This document shows positions 1 through 11,301 of a DNA stretch of 64,000 nucleotides, piece by piece. The stretch is from Bisporella sp. PMI_857 (lineage: Eukaryota > Ascomycota > Leotiomycetes > Helotiales > Helotiaceae), in NCBI GenBank assembly GCA_021307315.1, contig JAJSPD010000092.1, positions 62,001-126,000 on the forward strand, given 5' to 3'. Under the pieces are notes generated by a model. That model saw nothing but the letters and a program-made list of their open reading frames with translations, ran no database searches and was not told the origin of the DNA. The position numbers and the translations under genes are program-made. How positions within the stretch are numbered: position 1 is the stretch's first letter; each line of letters begins with the position of its first letter.

Positions 1-197
1 TGCCTAACTTTAGCGATAGTCCGCCTTTTCGAGTGCGAACTGTTTGTTAACATATAAATAACAGACAGTTCTGTCCGCATTCCTGCACCATGACATTGAG
101 CCACTTATACTTTGTCCCAAACATTGTTCCTGAAATAAATTACGCCAGCCGGTAGCCGAGGTTATTTACGCACAGAGTCAATGAATGAACCTTAGAA

Positions 198-3131
198 ATG
201 CCTTCTCCATCGAACTTGTCAGACCGCTGGATAAAATATCAAAGACGAAATACCCCGACCTGGGCCTGCATTTTTTGCAGCGACAGGAAAATCTTCCAGT
301 CGACTAACGAACTTCATAACCATGCGAACCTTGATCACCGAGATCGCTTCCCTCAGGGAGTCAGCGAGAACGAGCTGCGTTCTTTTCGAGCCAAGTACGA
401 GGTGGACTCTCAGCAAAAGAAGTAAGCACCACACCACCCCTCTAGATTTGGCGATATCTTAGGCTCCAGTATCCGGTCACTCTGCTATCCGCAGGACAAG
501 GTTGCTGCCTTGCGTATTTGAGCGAAGAAACTGACCACGCCACAGAACGACAACGGAGTCTCTACTGCGCAAACCAAATCTCGACGAGACTACCAGCAAA
601 CCTCCCGAACCCGGCGGCCAGACGAAACGCCAACATTCACAAACGACAAGATCAATCTCTGCGTTGCAGTCCTTAAATATCGGATCACCAACAGAGCGCG
701 AAGATAGTCCGATGCAAGTTATAGACCAGTCAGAGTTTCCTCCCAGAAAGAGAGCGGCTATGGGAGATGGAATCTCTGCGGAATCTCAGTCGCCATGCCG
801 GGACTCAGAGTCCCCACCACCGCGGCGCTCGAATGCCCGGCCGTTAGGGGGATTCAGATCCAGTTCGGGTTCAGAGACCGAGCCACAAAATATGCTTGAT
901 GTTGTAGAGTCGGATATAAAGCACCATAGTTTTGACACTCGTCAGCGGCCACCCGCGGCTAGAAAGCTGCTCTGGGGCCCTGATGATGCACGCCCAGCGG
1001 AGGGCAATTTTGAGTTGTCAAATACTGTTTCTGTTCAAAAGAATAGGTCAAAGACAGCTTTGCAAACAAGGTCTTTCAAAGCGTACCAGTCGCCCCAAAG
1101 TCTTAGCCCCAGAAATCCCATTCCCTCTGGGCCAACATCTTTTCCAACAGCCATCTTAAGTAGTAGACCAGCAGCTTCTATGCTAGATCATGCAGGTCAA
1201 TATGAGGAGATATATGACATAATTATGCAGCCTGAACCTCGACCAATCTCTCAAGAGCAGTTAGTTGCGGAGGTAAGGGGCATATATGCAGGTCTCGTGA
1301 TGGTGGAGGCAAAATGCATTGAAGTCGACAGCAAACAAGCAACGTTGGGTCAGATTGATGGACCTCAATCAAAGTTGAATAATGAGCAGTGGCAAGCACT
1401 AATCGCTTTACATCGCACGCTACTTCATGAGCATCATGACTTCTTTTTAGCCTCTCAACATCCTTCAGCCAGCCCAGCCTTAAGGCGACTGGCATCCAAG
1501 TATGCTATGCCAGCACGTATGTGGCGCCACGGAATACAGTAAGAAATCTTTTTCATATTCTTTAAACTTGCAATTCATTTTAGAATATGGGAATCTGCAG
1601 AGAACTAGAACAGTTGGTCAACTTTAAACAACCCAAGCAGTACTAACTTAGCAACTCTCTCTTTAGTTCTTTTCTAGAGCTACTCAGACACCGTCTACCA
1701 GCATCAATTGATCATATGCTGGCTTTTATATATCTTGCCTACTCAATGATGGCGTTGTTGTATGAAACGGTGCCTGCTTTTGAAGATACTTGGATCGAGT
1801 GTCTCGGTGACCTTGGTCGGTATAGAATGGCCATCGAAGATGATGACATTAGAGACAGAGAAGTGTGGACAGGTGTGGCACGTCACTGGTACTCTAAGGC
1901 TTCGGATAAAGCTCCTACAACAGGTCGCTTGTATCAGTAAGTGGATTTTCCGAATCGTGGGTCTTGTGTCTATTAGACGCAAACCATGTGAACTATGGCT
2001 TCTTTCTTCGTTTCTATGTCTACGCATCTGACGTTGCCTAGCCATCTTGCGATCCTCGCGCGGCCTAATGCTCTCCGGCAACTGTACTACTATGCAAAAT
2101 CTCTTTGCGTGGTGGTACCGTTTACTTCAGCCAAAGAATCGGTTTTGATGTTGTTTGAACCTGTACTATCTGAAAATAACCAAAATCAGTACCGCCTACC
2201 CCCTCTTGACACAGCATTTGTGAAAGCTCAAGGTCTTTTATTTACGAACAGGGAAATAGATAAATTTGATGAAGGTCTTCTGGAACTTCTGAGATTGCTT
2301 AGCGCTCAAATCGGCAGAGTCACACGCAAATTCATGGAACAAGGATGCCATATCTCAATTGCTAACAGCGTTGCAATGCTTGGATGGGCATCGCACGAGA
2401 ACCCACTAATGAAAGCTATAACTCCTGGCTCAACTAGCGAAGGAGCATCCGCGAATGATTTATCTTTATCAAGGATCACTTTCGAGAAGGCTATGCACCT
2501 TAGTAATTCAGCATTGGACATTGTGCTAGATCGTATTGGCGATCCCAATGTCTTGCCTTACATTCACTGTACATTAGTATTTATGCTTTGCATGTCACGC
2601 CATCCGGCAGCTATGAAACTCCTTGAAGCCGACTTTCCGTTTGAAAAGCTCAAGAGACAACTCAATACCTTTGAAAAATCAGATCGTATCACGAACGAAA
2701 CTTTCCCGTTACCAGAGAAAAACGATTCGAGGCCGCTCCCGGAAGATTTCGCCTTGCGAGGTTTATCATGGGCGGATAACTACTTCCCTGACACTTGGTT
2801 TACTGGAGACAAAATCGACGAGGAGGAGAAATATCAAGAGCGTCCTTCAATGACGGCTCAACGGAAAGAGCGTATAAAATGGATAGCTTACCGGATTATT
2901 ACTCCAGATGGAAAACTCCAATACGATTCTGAGAAATCAGAGTTCCATGTGCGGAAGGAGTTTGATGTTTGTGATCGCTCTAAGTCGCCAGCCACCGACG
3001 GCACTACAGAAGTCTCATCGGAAGAGGATGCTTCCAGCGACGTGACATATCAGGAACCGTTGGAAGGAATCCATATCTTTGCAAAAGAAATGGTAGCCAT
3101 GAACAAGGAAGTGACCACCAGGATATACTAG
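198..3131 (+). CDS. EST1-type DNA/RNA-binding domain protein with N-terminal C2H2 finger
   Basis: Four exons, join(198..421, 546..1538, 1667..1936, 2042..3131), give 858 residues; all three junctions keep frame. The introns have GTAAGC/GTAAGA/GTAAGT donors and CTGAC, TACTAAC and CTGAC branch sites. Residues 24-47 form a C2H2-like finger (C-x2-C ... H-x4-H). Residues ~80-300 are Ser/Pro-rich and look disordered. From ~310 the EST1/SMG7-type helical domain follows, with signatures such as QWQALIALHRTLLHEHHDFF, VPAFEDTWIECLGDLGRYR and YHHLAILARPNALRQLYYYA. Family knowledge: such domains occur in telomerase-associated Est1 and in NMD factor SMG7, but fungi carry several paralogues of unknown role, so telomere function should not be assumed. 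The C-terminus is acidic and Ser-rich. The start is the first ATG in the exon-1 frame. A solo LTR begins 20 bp after the stop. Confidence 0.88.
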
Positions 3132-3151
3132 AATCCATAGGGACCACTCAG

Positions 3152-3489
3152 TGTAACAGCCAGGGTCGGTTTAAGACGGCCATCGTGACAGCCTAACAGC
3201 CAGCCGAAGGCTTTTCAGCTGTAGTACTTTCAGGGCTGCAAGCGGCACGCTCCGCCCATGGCCAGCACAGGCTTACAGCTCCAGCAGCCACAGGCTCACA
3301 GCTACAGCACAGTGAAAGATATAAGGAACAGCTAGAGCTCTCTGAACAAAGCAAGCTTGAGTTTTTCTTTCCATGTTCGACTTACAAGCATACTTCTAAT
3401 ATCAATTCATCACTATTACAACTACATCGCTAGTCACGTATTCTCATCTGTTATATTGCAATCCCTCCTGCTGCCCTCTATCTGTTACA
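3152..3489 (+). mobile_element. Solo LTR of an LTR retrotransposon (338 bp)
   Basis: The unit starts TGTAACAG and ends CTGTTACA, perfect 8-bp inverted termini. It is flanked on both sides by the 5-bp direct repeat CTCAG (3147-3151 and 3490-3494), the target duplication left by retroviral-type integration. A TATA-like ATATAAGG lies near 3319 on the + strand. No internal gag/pol or second LTR is seen, so this is a solo LTR left by recombination between two LTRs. It lies directly downstream of the EST1-type gene and may supply or disturb its terminator. Confidence 0.82.
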
Positions 3490-3494
3490 CTCAG

Positions 3495-4619
3495 TGGGGC
3501 AAGTTCAGAGAATCTAAACTACCTATAGTTGGTTGGATTGTGGTTACAAAAGGGAGCTCTTACTAAGTTCTATTCAGATCCTATGTGACAATTTTCATGG
3601 TCAAGAAACTGCTTATGTTTTGAATAACAGCGTGAAAGGCAGGCCTAGATACTGGTAATTGAGGGGTCTCGTCCATCCAGCAGTCGACAATGAGGTTCTT
3701 GCTTTGGTACAAAGCCAATCCCTGTGTCCTTGCCTTTAATTTATCTGCTTCCTCTGGACGGTCACACACTTTTTTTCTCCTGCAACTTGCCCGCACCGGC
3801 CTATTTTTCTTGCTTGAAATATATCTATCTCCGCAAGACGAGACTTACATGATGGCCTAATACATATTGTTCTCGCTCCCTCCACAACTGCCAAATACAG
3901 GTTCTCGGTTTCCTTGAGGCGATTTTATATATGCACTAAGTAGGCCTTGAAATACATAAACACTCGTCCCCTGAGCTGACGAGCGAGGGAATAATGGGTT
4001 GCCAATGCCTGAGCTAATGGGAAAGCGTATTCGTCAGATAGAGCCTTTAGACAAAACTATGGGGGGGTGTCATCCATAGCCGTCTAAAGGACCGGCCCTA
4101 CTTCTAGTGGAAGCTTTCTCCTTGTGATGATAGACTATCCATTTCTTCAACTGGTCTGCGCAATATACGCTGAGATCTCGCCCCTGAATGTAGTCTTGCT
4201 GTAGCAGATCCAAATCCAACCTCGATCGCAAATTTCTTCTCGATACTACAAACCTTGTTATTGTCCATCGCGAGATCAAATGGAGTCTTCGCTGAAGCAT
4301 TTATTTTGGACAGAAACGTTTCTGGAGACGATCCCACTAGTAGGGCGATAATTATATCACAGATATTGGAGGCTTCACCGAGAGAATCGCACACAGAAAA
4401 ACTACCATTTGGTGAATACCATTCTGCCTCTAGGACATTGTCGATGATGCATGGCCTTAGCGTGTTAATATTGTCATTCTAGTTGATAGTAGTCTTAATG
4501 GCGGGAACAGTAAGATCGATATGTAATTAGTCTTGATATGAGTCCTGCGATTGTGTAGCGGCATGTAGCTTCGTTTGTCCATTAGTGAGAACGACTAGAG
4601 TCTCTTTTTGTGACTGTTG
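3495..4619. other. Non-genic stretch with weak coding relics
   Basis: No gene can be supported. The minus-strand frame 4104-4394 contains an ankyrin-like patch (KTPFDLAMDNNK) that could be a decayed ankyrin repeat. The minus frame 3581-3796 has a short CRRKK basic patch but lacks the spacing of a Zn2Cys6 finger. Both are fragments without start, splice or continuation. Confidence 0.3.
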
Positions 4620-4620
4620 G

Positions 4621-4850
4621 CTTGGATATCAATCCTGAAGAGCGCAAGCCTCTGTCGGCAATGGAGCGCCGATATGCGGTTCTTAGCCAACATGGACTGA
4701 GAATGCGTCCTTGAGAAGTACTCCATGTCAATTCATGACTTCACTCAAAAACCAATCAACACAATTGCCAAGAAGGGATGCTTCAGTTGCTACCAATGGC
4801 GATTCTACTGTTTACGATCCCATTTCCGTATCCTTTCTACACTGCGATGA
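4621..4850 (+). pseudogene. Possible HET-domain relic
   Basis: On the + strand around 4672-4695 the translation gives RRYAVLS and, after a one-base shift, TWTEN. Together these resemble the opening HET motif (YAILSHTW) of fungal incompatibility proteins. One base appears missing between S and T. Nothing recognisable follows apart from a short open frame, and the second and third HET motifs are absent. This is a small relic at best; a chance match cannot be excluded. Confidence 0.28.
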
Positions 4851-5343
4851 CGAGGAACGCGCCTCTGCTACGACTGAATGCGCTTGAGTACGATAACCTG
4901 GAACATGCGGATAGAGTAAAGGGGATACAAAGATGGTAGCTTTAGTCACACGAAGACCTCGATTGATGGCCCGGTAAGGAACTCTCCCTGTTCTGGTCAC
5001 TTAAGTGGCCTGTCAGCGCTAGCAACTCCTTTCCGGATCTACGAGCTATGCGGGACGAATATTCTCAGATCAATATGGTGGCTAAGACTCACAGACAAGC
5101 TGCGGAGTGAATCAGTGATCTACAGCAGCCTCGCGACTTTGTAAATTTGGCGACTGGTTGACAGATTCGAGGAGAAAGAGTGGGAGAGAGGGGGGGTAGA
5201 TTGAGGATTGGCGGAGAGGGCGAGGAGTGGAGGAAGATGGCATAAGGGTTGGGGGCGGCGAAAATGGATGCGGAGCTATTGTCAGTTCCCATTTCAGAGC
5301 GTGTGGAATTGAATAAGTTTACTCGGTGTAGTTCTCGTATTTA

Positions 5344-6672
5344 GTAAGTCTTTCAACAGGAGCGGGAAGTGTGCCTCCCGTAATCTGACCTTCTTTGTTG
5401 TGTAGTGGCTCGTACGCGTAAGTCTTTTCGAGTATCTTTGACTCGCCATCATCTGCATCATCGGCCAAAGCACTAAGGTCGGAGAATGGAGGTTGTTCTT
5501 TTGGAACACGCATATCTGGACTGGTCGCTGTGGTCGACTGAGACATTGTATTATATTCACACATGCTACAGAGATATGTGCTGCTGGTTGCCGAGCTCGA
5601 TATGGCCGTACTCCCAGCCAGAAACGAAAAATGAAAGTCCTCTTTGTGACTCAATGATTGATATGATGGGCCATGGTCATTGCATAGCTTTGAATGATAA
5701 GAGGCGGTGGAGGAGGCGGCCTGGCGGGTTTTGGGATTGTAACTCTCGGCTCAGTAAGTGTCGTCTTAGTCTCCTCCTCTGTAGTCACGTCTATCGGCGC
5801 TATATCAATGCCAAGGCCTTTGCTCTGGGAATCGAAATCACAGATTCGCTCGATAATACATTTAGCCTTCGCAACACAGTCTCCAGTGGCTTTCACGCAA
5901 ACATCCATTTTGCTGGATCATCGCCACGTCTTCATCTTCTAACCCCGACGACACTTTGATATCCAGTGCAGCAGACACCAACTCCTTGATTCGGTCATTC
6001 ATGGCGGTTCGTGCTAGATCTAGAGATTCAGTGCTTTGATTGTCGTGTGCACACACAACTTCAACAACCGCTAGAAGCTCTAAGCTAACAAAGGCGGACC
6101 ATTGAGCTGCTACGAAAAGGTCGGCTGACGATTGAGATTGGACATTTAGACGGCCAATGAATGAACCCAGATACGAGAGGAAAGTATTATGGCTAGTATT
6201 AAGTCGCTCGGAGACGGGTATTGAAGCCGTGAATGGCAAACGGTGAGAGCTGAATTGTATTTTAAATTGGACCGACGCCCGCCTTGACATAGATCGCAGT
6301 TGGCAGCCCTCAGTATCATTTCGTCGATGTTATTAGAATCCCTTCCATCCATGTGCGTCATCTGCTGCAATCCTTTTGCTGTCTTAACAAGTGAGGATAG
6401 ATTCGATCATAAACCTTTTCGATGCCGTCACAGTCTTTCATTACTCTCTATTAGTAACGACTCTCACGTCAAGCAGTCTGATTTCTCCTAATCAAAACGT
6501 AAGTATTGAAGACATAGATAGTATGGGTAATACATACTAGTAAATATCAGATACCAGCAATAATCCCACTCACGAATTCCCCATTCCCAAAGACTTCACG
6601 TCGCTAGCAACGCAATTATAAAAATGGCTCCAGAAATTCAACAGAGTCTTTAGTAAAATCCGAAAGTCTTCC
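5344..6672 (-). pseudogene. Decayed partial duplicate of the RasGEF gene at 27-30 kb
   Basis: Minus-strand fragments match the long SH3/RasGEF gene at ~28198-29670 in order. ADDADDGESKILEKTYA and the LHNKEGQ...GTLPA run sit at 5319-5480. SSHRLPFTASIPVSERL, LELLAVVEV.CAHDNQST and SGLEDEDVA sit at 5862-6290. The intron/exon junction sequence lies near 6480-6570. The match is visible at DNA level too (for example ttctttgttgtgtagt and ccagcaataatcccactca are shared). Segments are deleted, frames shift repeatedly, and neither the SH3 exon nor the catalytic domain is present. It is a non-functional copy in the same orientation, about 23 kb from its relative. Confidence 0.85.
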
Positions 6673-6797
6673 TTCTTTTCGACAGAGGCATCAGCCTGAC
6701 GGAAGCCGTCTGGTTGTCTGTAAAGTTGGCAGGCTGGCTAGTGCCTTCCTCTCGGTAATACCCAAATCACACCGCCAGCAGCTGCGGGGCTAGAACA

Positions 6798-9667
6798 TCA
6801 TACGGGAGTTCCGTATGGGATATGGTGAATAGCGCCTTCCTTACGCAATTGTTTAAGCGTTTGTAGCGAAGCCGCTGTGAGTGGATGATTCACACTTACG
6901 CAACTAGCCTGAGACGTGAGTCCCTCTTCTGTCAGTGTTAATATATGTCTGGATTTACCTAAGTTCTCCCATATCAAGGAGAGATTGGCAGTGCTAGCCC
7001 GCGTGCCCGGATGGCCAAGGCCAAGCACTCTCCTCTTGAGTTCCAATACTTGCATTTGTAGATTCTCGGCTTTCTGAACGCGTTTCTGATTCAAATACGT
7101 CATAGCCAAGTTACCCATGATCACCAACGTGGAAGGATGCTCTATACCCAGCACTTTTGTTTGGATATCCAATACTCGCATTTGTAGATTCTCGGCTTCC
7201 TGGAAACGTCCCTGATTCAAATATGTCATAGCCAAGTTACCCATGATCGTTAACGTGTCTGGATGCTTTATACCCAGCACTTTTGTTTGGATATCCAATA
7301 CTCGCACTTGTAGATTCTCGGCTTCCTGAACGCGTTCTTGATTCCAATATGTCGAAGCCAGGTTAGCCATGCTGGTTAACGTGGAAGGATGCTCCAGGCC
7401 AAGCACCTTTTTTTTAATATCTAATACTTGCACTTCGAGACTTTCTGCCACCCGCAAACGCCCTTGACTCGAACACGTCACAGCTAGGTTAGCTATGATA
7501 GTCAACATGTGTGGGTGCTCCACGCCCAGCCCCCCTTCTGCATTCTGAGGATGTCAATGTATTGGCCTTCAGCCTCGATATACCGTCCATTACGGTATAG
7601 CCACTCTGCATATCTCCCTGCTAGATTCTGTCTATTCTCCCAACCCATATCTGAGCTATTAAAACTTAGGGCGTACCGCACATGTGGGAGGTACGTTCTC
7701 CACAACGTTTGGTTGTTGTTGTCCTCGTTAGGAATCACCTCATTTATCCGCGAGATAGCCTTCTCAGTCCAATTCGCAATCAGATTCTGTTGTCGAAGCC
7801 AGTTCCGTGTCGCGAGATGCACAAGTCGATGAACGTCGAAAGTTTGACCTGCTGACCGCTTGGTGATGAATGAGTATGCGTCGAGAGTGCCGATTGCGTC
7901 TGTTTTCCTTTTTTGAGACTGGCCCGCCGGAAGCAGAGACTGTGGTATATTTTTCGAGTCTATGCAAGCCATAAACGACAAGTAGTCGGCTGCTAAAATA
8001 TCGTGATGTCTGATCTGCTCAAATGAGATTAGCCACGTTGTGGCCACCGGGTTCTTCACGTTGTGGTATCTTCCGTCGTCTTCAAAGTCCTTGCTAAGGA
8101 GATCGATCACGTGTTCTTCTTGATCTTCGAGAAGTGATAGATATTCAGTAATCTGAATTGCATTTTCGTTGATATATGCTGTCGCCTGAGCAATAGCGAG
8201 CGGGAGGCAAGTGAGCTCCTTCAGTAAATTATTGGTATCTGTTCGATTGCTAGCCAGATTTGGATTGATTAGACACTTCTGCAGTAAACGTGTAGCCGTA
8301 TCTTCGTCCATTTCAGGGACCTCTACAAGATTATTTTGTGCGAGCTTGACAGCTACTTTCCGATCACGTGTCGTGAAGACAATAAACCCACGTTCACTCC
8401 TTGGGAGATATTCGATCAAGCGACTAGACTCTTGTTCCGAAGACGTCTCGCTAGTCCACATGTCAATATTGTCCGCATTGTCAAATACTAAGAGCCACTG
8501 TCCAGCGCTAGCTCTGCTCAGATAATCTTGAACAAGTCTTTTGACATCAGCCTTCTTTTTTCCAGACCCGGCTATACCAAGCTGTTGGACCACTTTCAGG
8601 TACCCTTGTTGAAGAGTCTCTTTGTTAGTTGCGGGAATCCAGATTATTGAACGCTTCCTCTCCTTTGCTTTGATTCGGTACATTAGCTCAATCACCAATT
8701 GCGTCTTTCCTACGCCTCCAAGCCCCGTGACTGCGACTTTGGTAGTACCGCTTTCATGGCATGCCATTTCTTCCAGCTTTGCCAGCTGGATATTGCGACC
8801 TGTGAAATAGGGGTTTCTATTAAAGGGTACAATAAAATTACCCTCAGTTTCTATCGAACACGAGTAAGCTATATTCAAGTCATGTTGAATTCGCCCTACC
8901 TTCGGCACCGTTCGTCTGACTGCTGCTCTTGGAGAATTCTCTGACAGTCATTTCCAGCCGTTTCTGCGCGGCCTTCTTCCCCTCGCCATAGATTAAGGCC
9001 ATCGACACCTCACATAAGCCTAATAAAGAGTAAACCATATCCTCTTCCTCTGTTGTCTCGCGGCGTGCTGCCCATTTCATCCGTGTAGTCACATCGAAGA
9101 CAGACAAGGTATTTCCCGGCAATGCCTCAAGCGGAATCTGCGTTATCTCGTGAACTAACATTCCGAGGGACTCTTTGCTACCTAAACGCTTGCGGTCCTT
9201 GGAAAAGAATTCTACTACAGTCGGAGCAATGAGTTCTTGAAGTGTCCAACCCCTAGTGAACCATTTACTCATCCGAAATGCCTCTTCCCATGCGGTTTGA
9301 TCTATCAAGGTTTCTTTGTTAGAACCTGACACTGACACATCCGCGAGATACACATAGCATTTTGTCGCATTTTGAACCAACGGAACATAGAATTAATCGC
9401 GGTTGTAAGTTCAGTATTGTTTGACTTATCTATGCAGCAAGTATCTACCCAGAAGTATCGTAGGCCGTCCTTGTGGGCTTGCTCTCCACAGAATTTAATC
9501 TTTTCATATCCAGCCTTATGAATCCCGGTCCCATTAGTAAAATCCCGATATGTCACCTCTTCATCATGGGTCCAAGTGTGTGAAAGTATGGCATACGAAA
9601 GGTTATTGTGAGTAGGAACCTCGATGAGGCGGATATTCCAGGGGCCGACGACCTCTAGGAGTCGCAT
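6798..9667 (-). CDS. HET / NB-ARC / TPR NLR (allorecognition-type), two single-base frame breaks
   Basis: Read on the minus strand from ATG 9667, order and motifs are: HET domain (SYAILSHTW; YFWVDTCCIDKSNNTELT; RGWTLQELIAP), a 49-nt intron 8851-8899, an NB-ARC ATPase (P-loop GLGGVGKT near residue 300; Walker B WLLVFDNAD; GFIVFTTRDR; LPLAIAQATAYI), a helical region, then 42-residue kinesin-light-chain-type TPRs. The total would be about 940 residues. In known fungal NLRs the C-terminal repeats sense a ligand, NB-ARC oligomerises, and the HET effector triggers cell death. The frame breaks twice, each by one base. One is inside HET at about 9370 (an AAAA run between F and N of a W-F-x-N-A-T-K stretch). 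The other is at the G6 run at 7530-7535, just before the TPRs. Everything else is intact, so these are either young mutations or homopolymer sequencing errors. A solo LTR begins 30 bp upstream of the start. Confidence 0.85.
7014..7517 (-). repeat. Four near-identical 126-bp TPR units inside the NLR
   Basis: Four consecutive 42-codon units (each ending ...VLG-x-x-HP) repeat in register. Units 2-4 share long identical DNA stretches such as tttggatatccaatactcgc and tgtagattctcggcttcctg. Such internal homogeneity is typical of fungal NLR repeat arrays that expand, contract and recombine. Confidence 0.8.
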
Positions 9668-9696
9668 GGTGGAAGCTGAATTAATTTGACTGGAAC

Positions 9697-9984
9697 TGTC
9701 ACGGCCCTGGCCCTATCTCGAGCTTGGCGCCAGACACTGCAGAGCTCGGTAGAGCTTGGCCCCTGCTACCACAGAGCTCGGCAACCCAGAGCTTGGCGAC
9801 CGATGCTACAGGGCTCGCTTACGCTGGCCCCTGGCCAGCCTCCTGTATATAAGGCACTGCTTTCCTTCCCTTCTTCTGTCTGTAGCTTGTTCTCTTAGTT
9901 ATAACAATTGATAGTTGTTCACACCTCTGAGTCCTTCTACCTAGATCTACGGATCGAGATCCCTGTTCAGCTTGAGTTGTTACA
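9697..9984 (+). mobile_element. Solo LTR (288 bp) in the NLR upstream region
   Basis: The unit begins TGTCACGG and ends GTTGTTACA. It is flanked by the 5-bp direct repeat GGAAC at 9692-9696 and 9985-9989, the target duplication. A TATA box (TATATAAGG) near 9846 points rightward, away from the NLR. No internal coding region or second LTR is present. Sequence and length differ from the LTR at 3152-3489, so two LTR families are represented. Confidence 0.82.
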
Positions 9985-9989
9985 GGAAC

Positions 9990-11120
9990 GAGTACTAGGC
10001 CACGAGACAGAATCTAATAGTTATCTCATGGATATTGTGGATAATGTGTCTGGTAGTAGGAAGATGCCCAACCGCGAGGTCCTTTAGTTATAAGCTAGGC
10101 AATGAACTAGGGGAGACCGAGACCATCGACTAATACGTGATATAACCCCTGCTCTTAGGATTGATGGAGCTGCGTATCCTCTGAAACAGGCTCTCCACCG
10201 AAAAGATATACCTCTGCTACATCCCCGATATTACCCTGCTTCCCGTGTGGCCCGGGGGGCTTCCGAAGGCTTACGCTAGGAATGAGTACGGCGGGGTGCA
10301 AAATTAGTGCAGGTGTTGTCCTCTAACCTAGGCTGTGCCGCACTTGCGAACCTTCATTTATTCTCAAAATACAGCAATAAAATTCTCCGACAAGATCTTC
10401 CTCCCGGTTTTTGCAAGTCATGGTGGCTTATCCCCTAAGATAGAACTATGGTCTTGAATTTAAGTCTGCATTAATCTTCGTTAGCTATTGGTCCTGAATT
10501 GTGCGCTTGAGCATATAGGAGAGAACTTGCTTGCCGATTACTCCTGTTGATAATCGAGTAACCATGAGAAGGATAAGTTTCGGGAATGCAAAATAGATTC
10601 AAAGCTGTTTACTAGCCAATCCTACCTTCACTTCCACGGCATCCCAAAGCCTGTATCCCTTGACCAATCATTTACCAATCCAGTCCAAGCATCCTCACTC
10701 CCCTCAGCCAACGTCATTTACGCGAGTTATTGTAGACTATGTCCCTCGGTTGTCGCCCTCCCATGTAGGGCTCGATAAGGCAAATGTGGTGATGAAATGG
10801 TGAGTAAGTTCGACCTAAGGGCCCAAAGTGCTTAGAAGACAATGAGCTATCCAGGAATGACAGTAGTGAACTTTGGTATAGATCTCCCGATTAAAGATAT
10901 TACATAACGGAGGTCGAAGATATGGTCTCACCTATAGATGGAAGAGATATGCCTAAGAAGATTGAAAGAGATGCTGAGCCCAAGGTAGTTCTGACAAGTA
11001 CTTCAACTTTAATCGGATCGGAGATCCGTCTTCAAGCAAAGACACATTAGGACAAATAATATGGAGTTCAATAGTAGGCTACAATATAGAGCTACAGGAG
11101 GTCCTGCTAGTTTTAGGGAG
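9990..11120. other. Stretch without a recognisable gene
   Basis: Only short broken frames on both strands and no family motif, tRNA or element ends. It may be old transposon debris, but nothing in it can be named. Confidence 0.4.
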
Positions 11121-11123
11121 CAG

Positions 11124-11301
11124 CGTTATGTGACATTTTGTCACATAACGTTCCTCCCCTAAACATAAAAGCTATAAGGTCTCGCTCCAGAGCCTCAGCG
11201 TGATGTGACAAAATGTCACATAACGCTCCTCCCCTAAACACAAAAATTATAGGGTCTCGTTTCAAAGCCCCCAGCGTAACGTGACAAAATGTCACATAAC
11301 G
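11124..11301. repeat. Three 27-nt palindromes in a 75-76 bp tandem array
   Basis: Palindromes at 11124-11150, 11199-11225 and 11275-11301 have 12-bp arms of the form CGTTATGTGACA / TGTCACATAACG around a 3-nt centre. The first is perfect; the others have one or two arm mismatches. The spacer (for example gctcctcccctaaacacaaa and tagggtctcg) is also repeated, so this is a tandem repeat with a palindromic core. At the first copy the inverted symmetry extends further outward (ttttaggga.gcag / ttcctcccctaaa), suggesting nested ends of small inverted-repeat elements. Confidence 0.7.

Noticed and set aside
1223..1495. Minus-strand ORFs inside the EST1-type gene
   Set aside because: Shadow frames of a well-supported coding exon on the other strand.
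3581..3796. Zn2Cys6-like start (CRRKK...C)
   Set aside because: Only two cysteines in wrong spacing and no downstream transcription factor domain.
9985..10330. Internal region of an LTR retrotransposon following the LTR at 9697-9984
   Set aside because: The LTR is closed by its own 5-bp target duplication, and no gag/pol motif or second LTR follows, so it is a solo LTR.
11124..11301. Regular repeat-spacer layout resembling a CRISPR array
   Set aside because: The spacers are themselves repeats of one another, there are only three units, no cas genes are near, and the context is fungal with spliceosomal introns.
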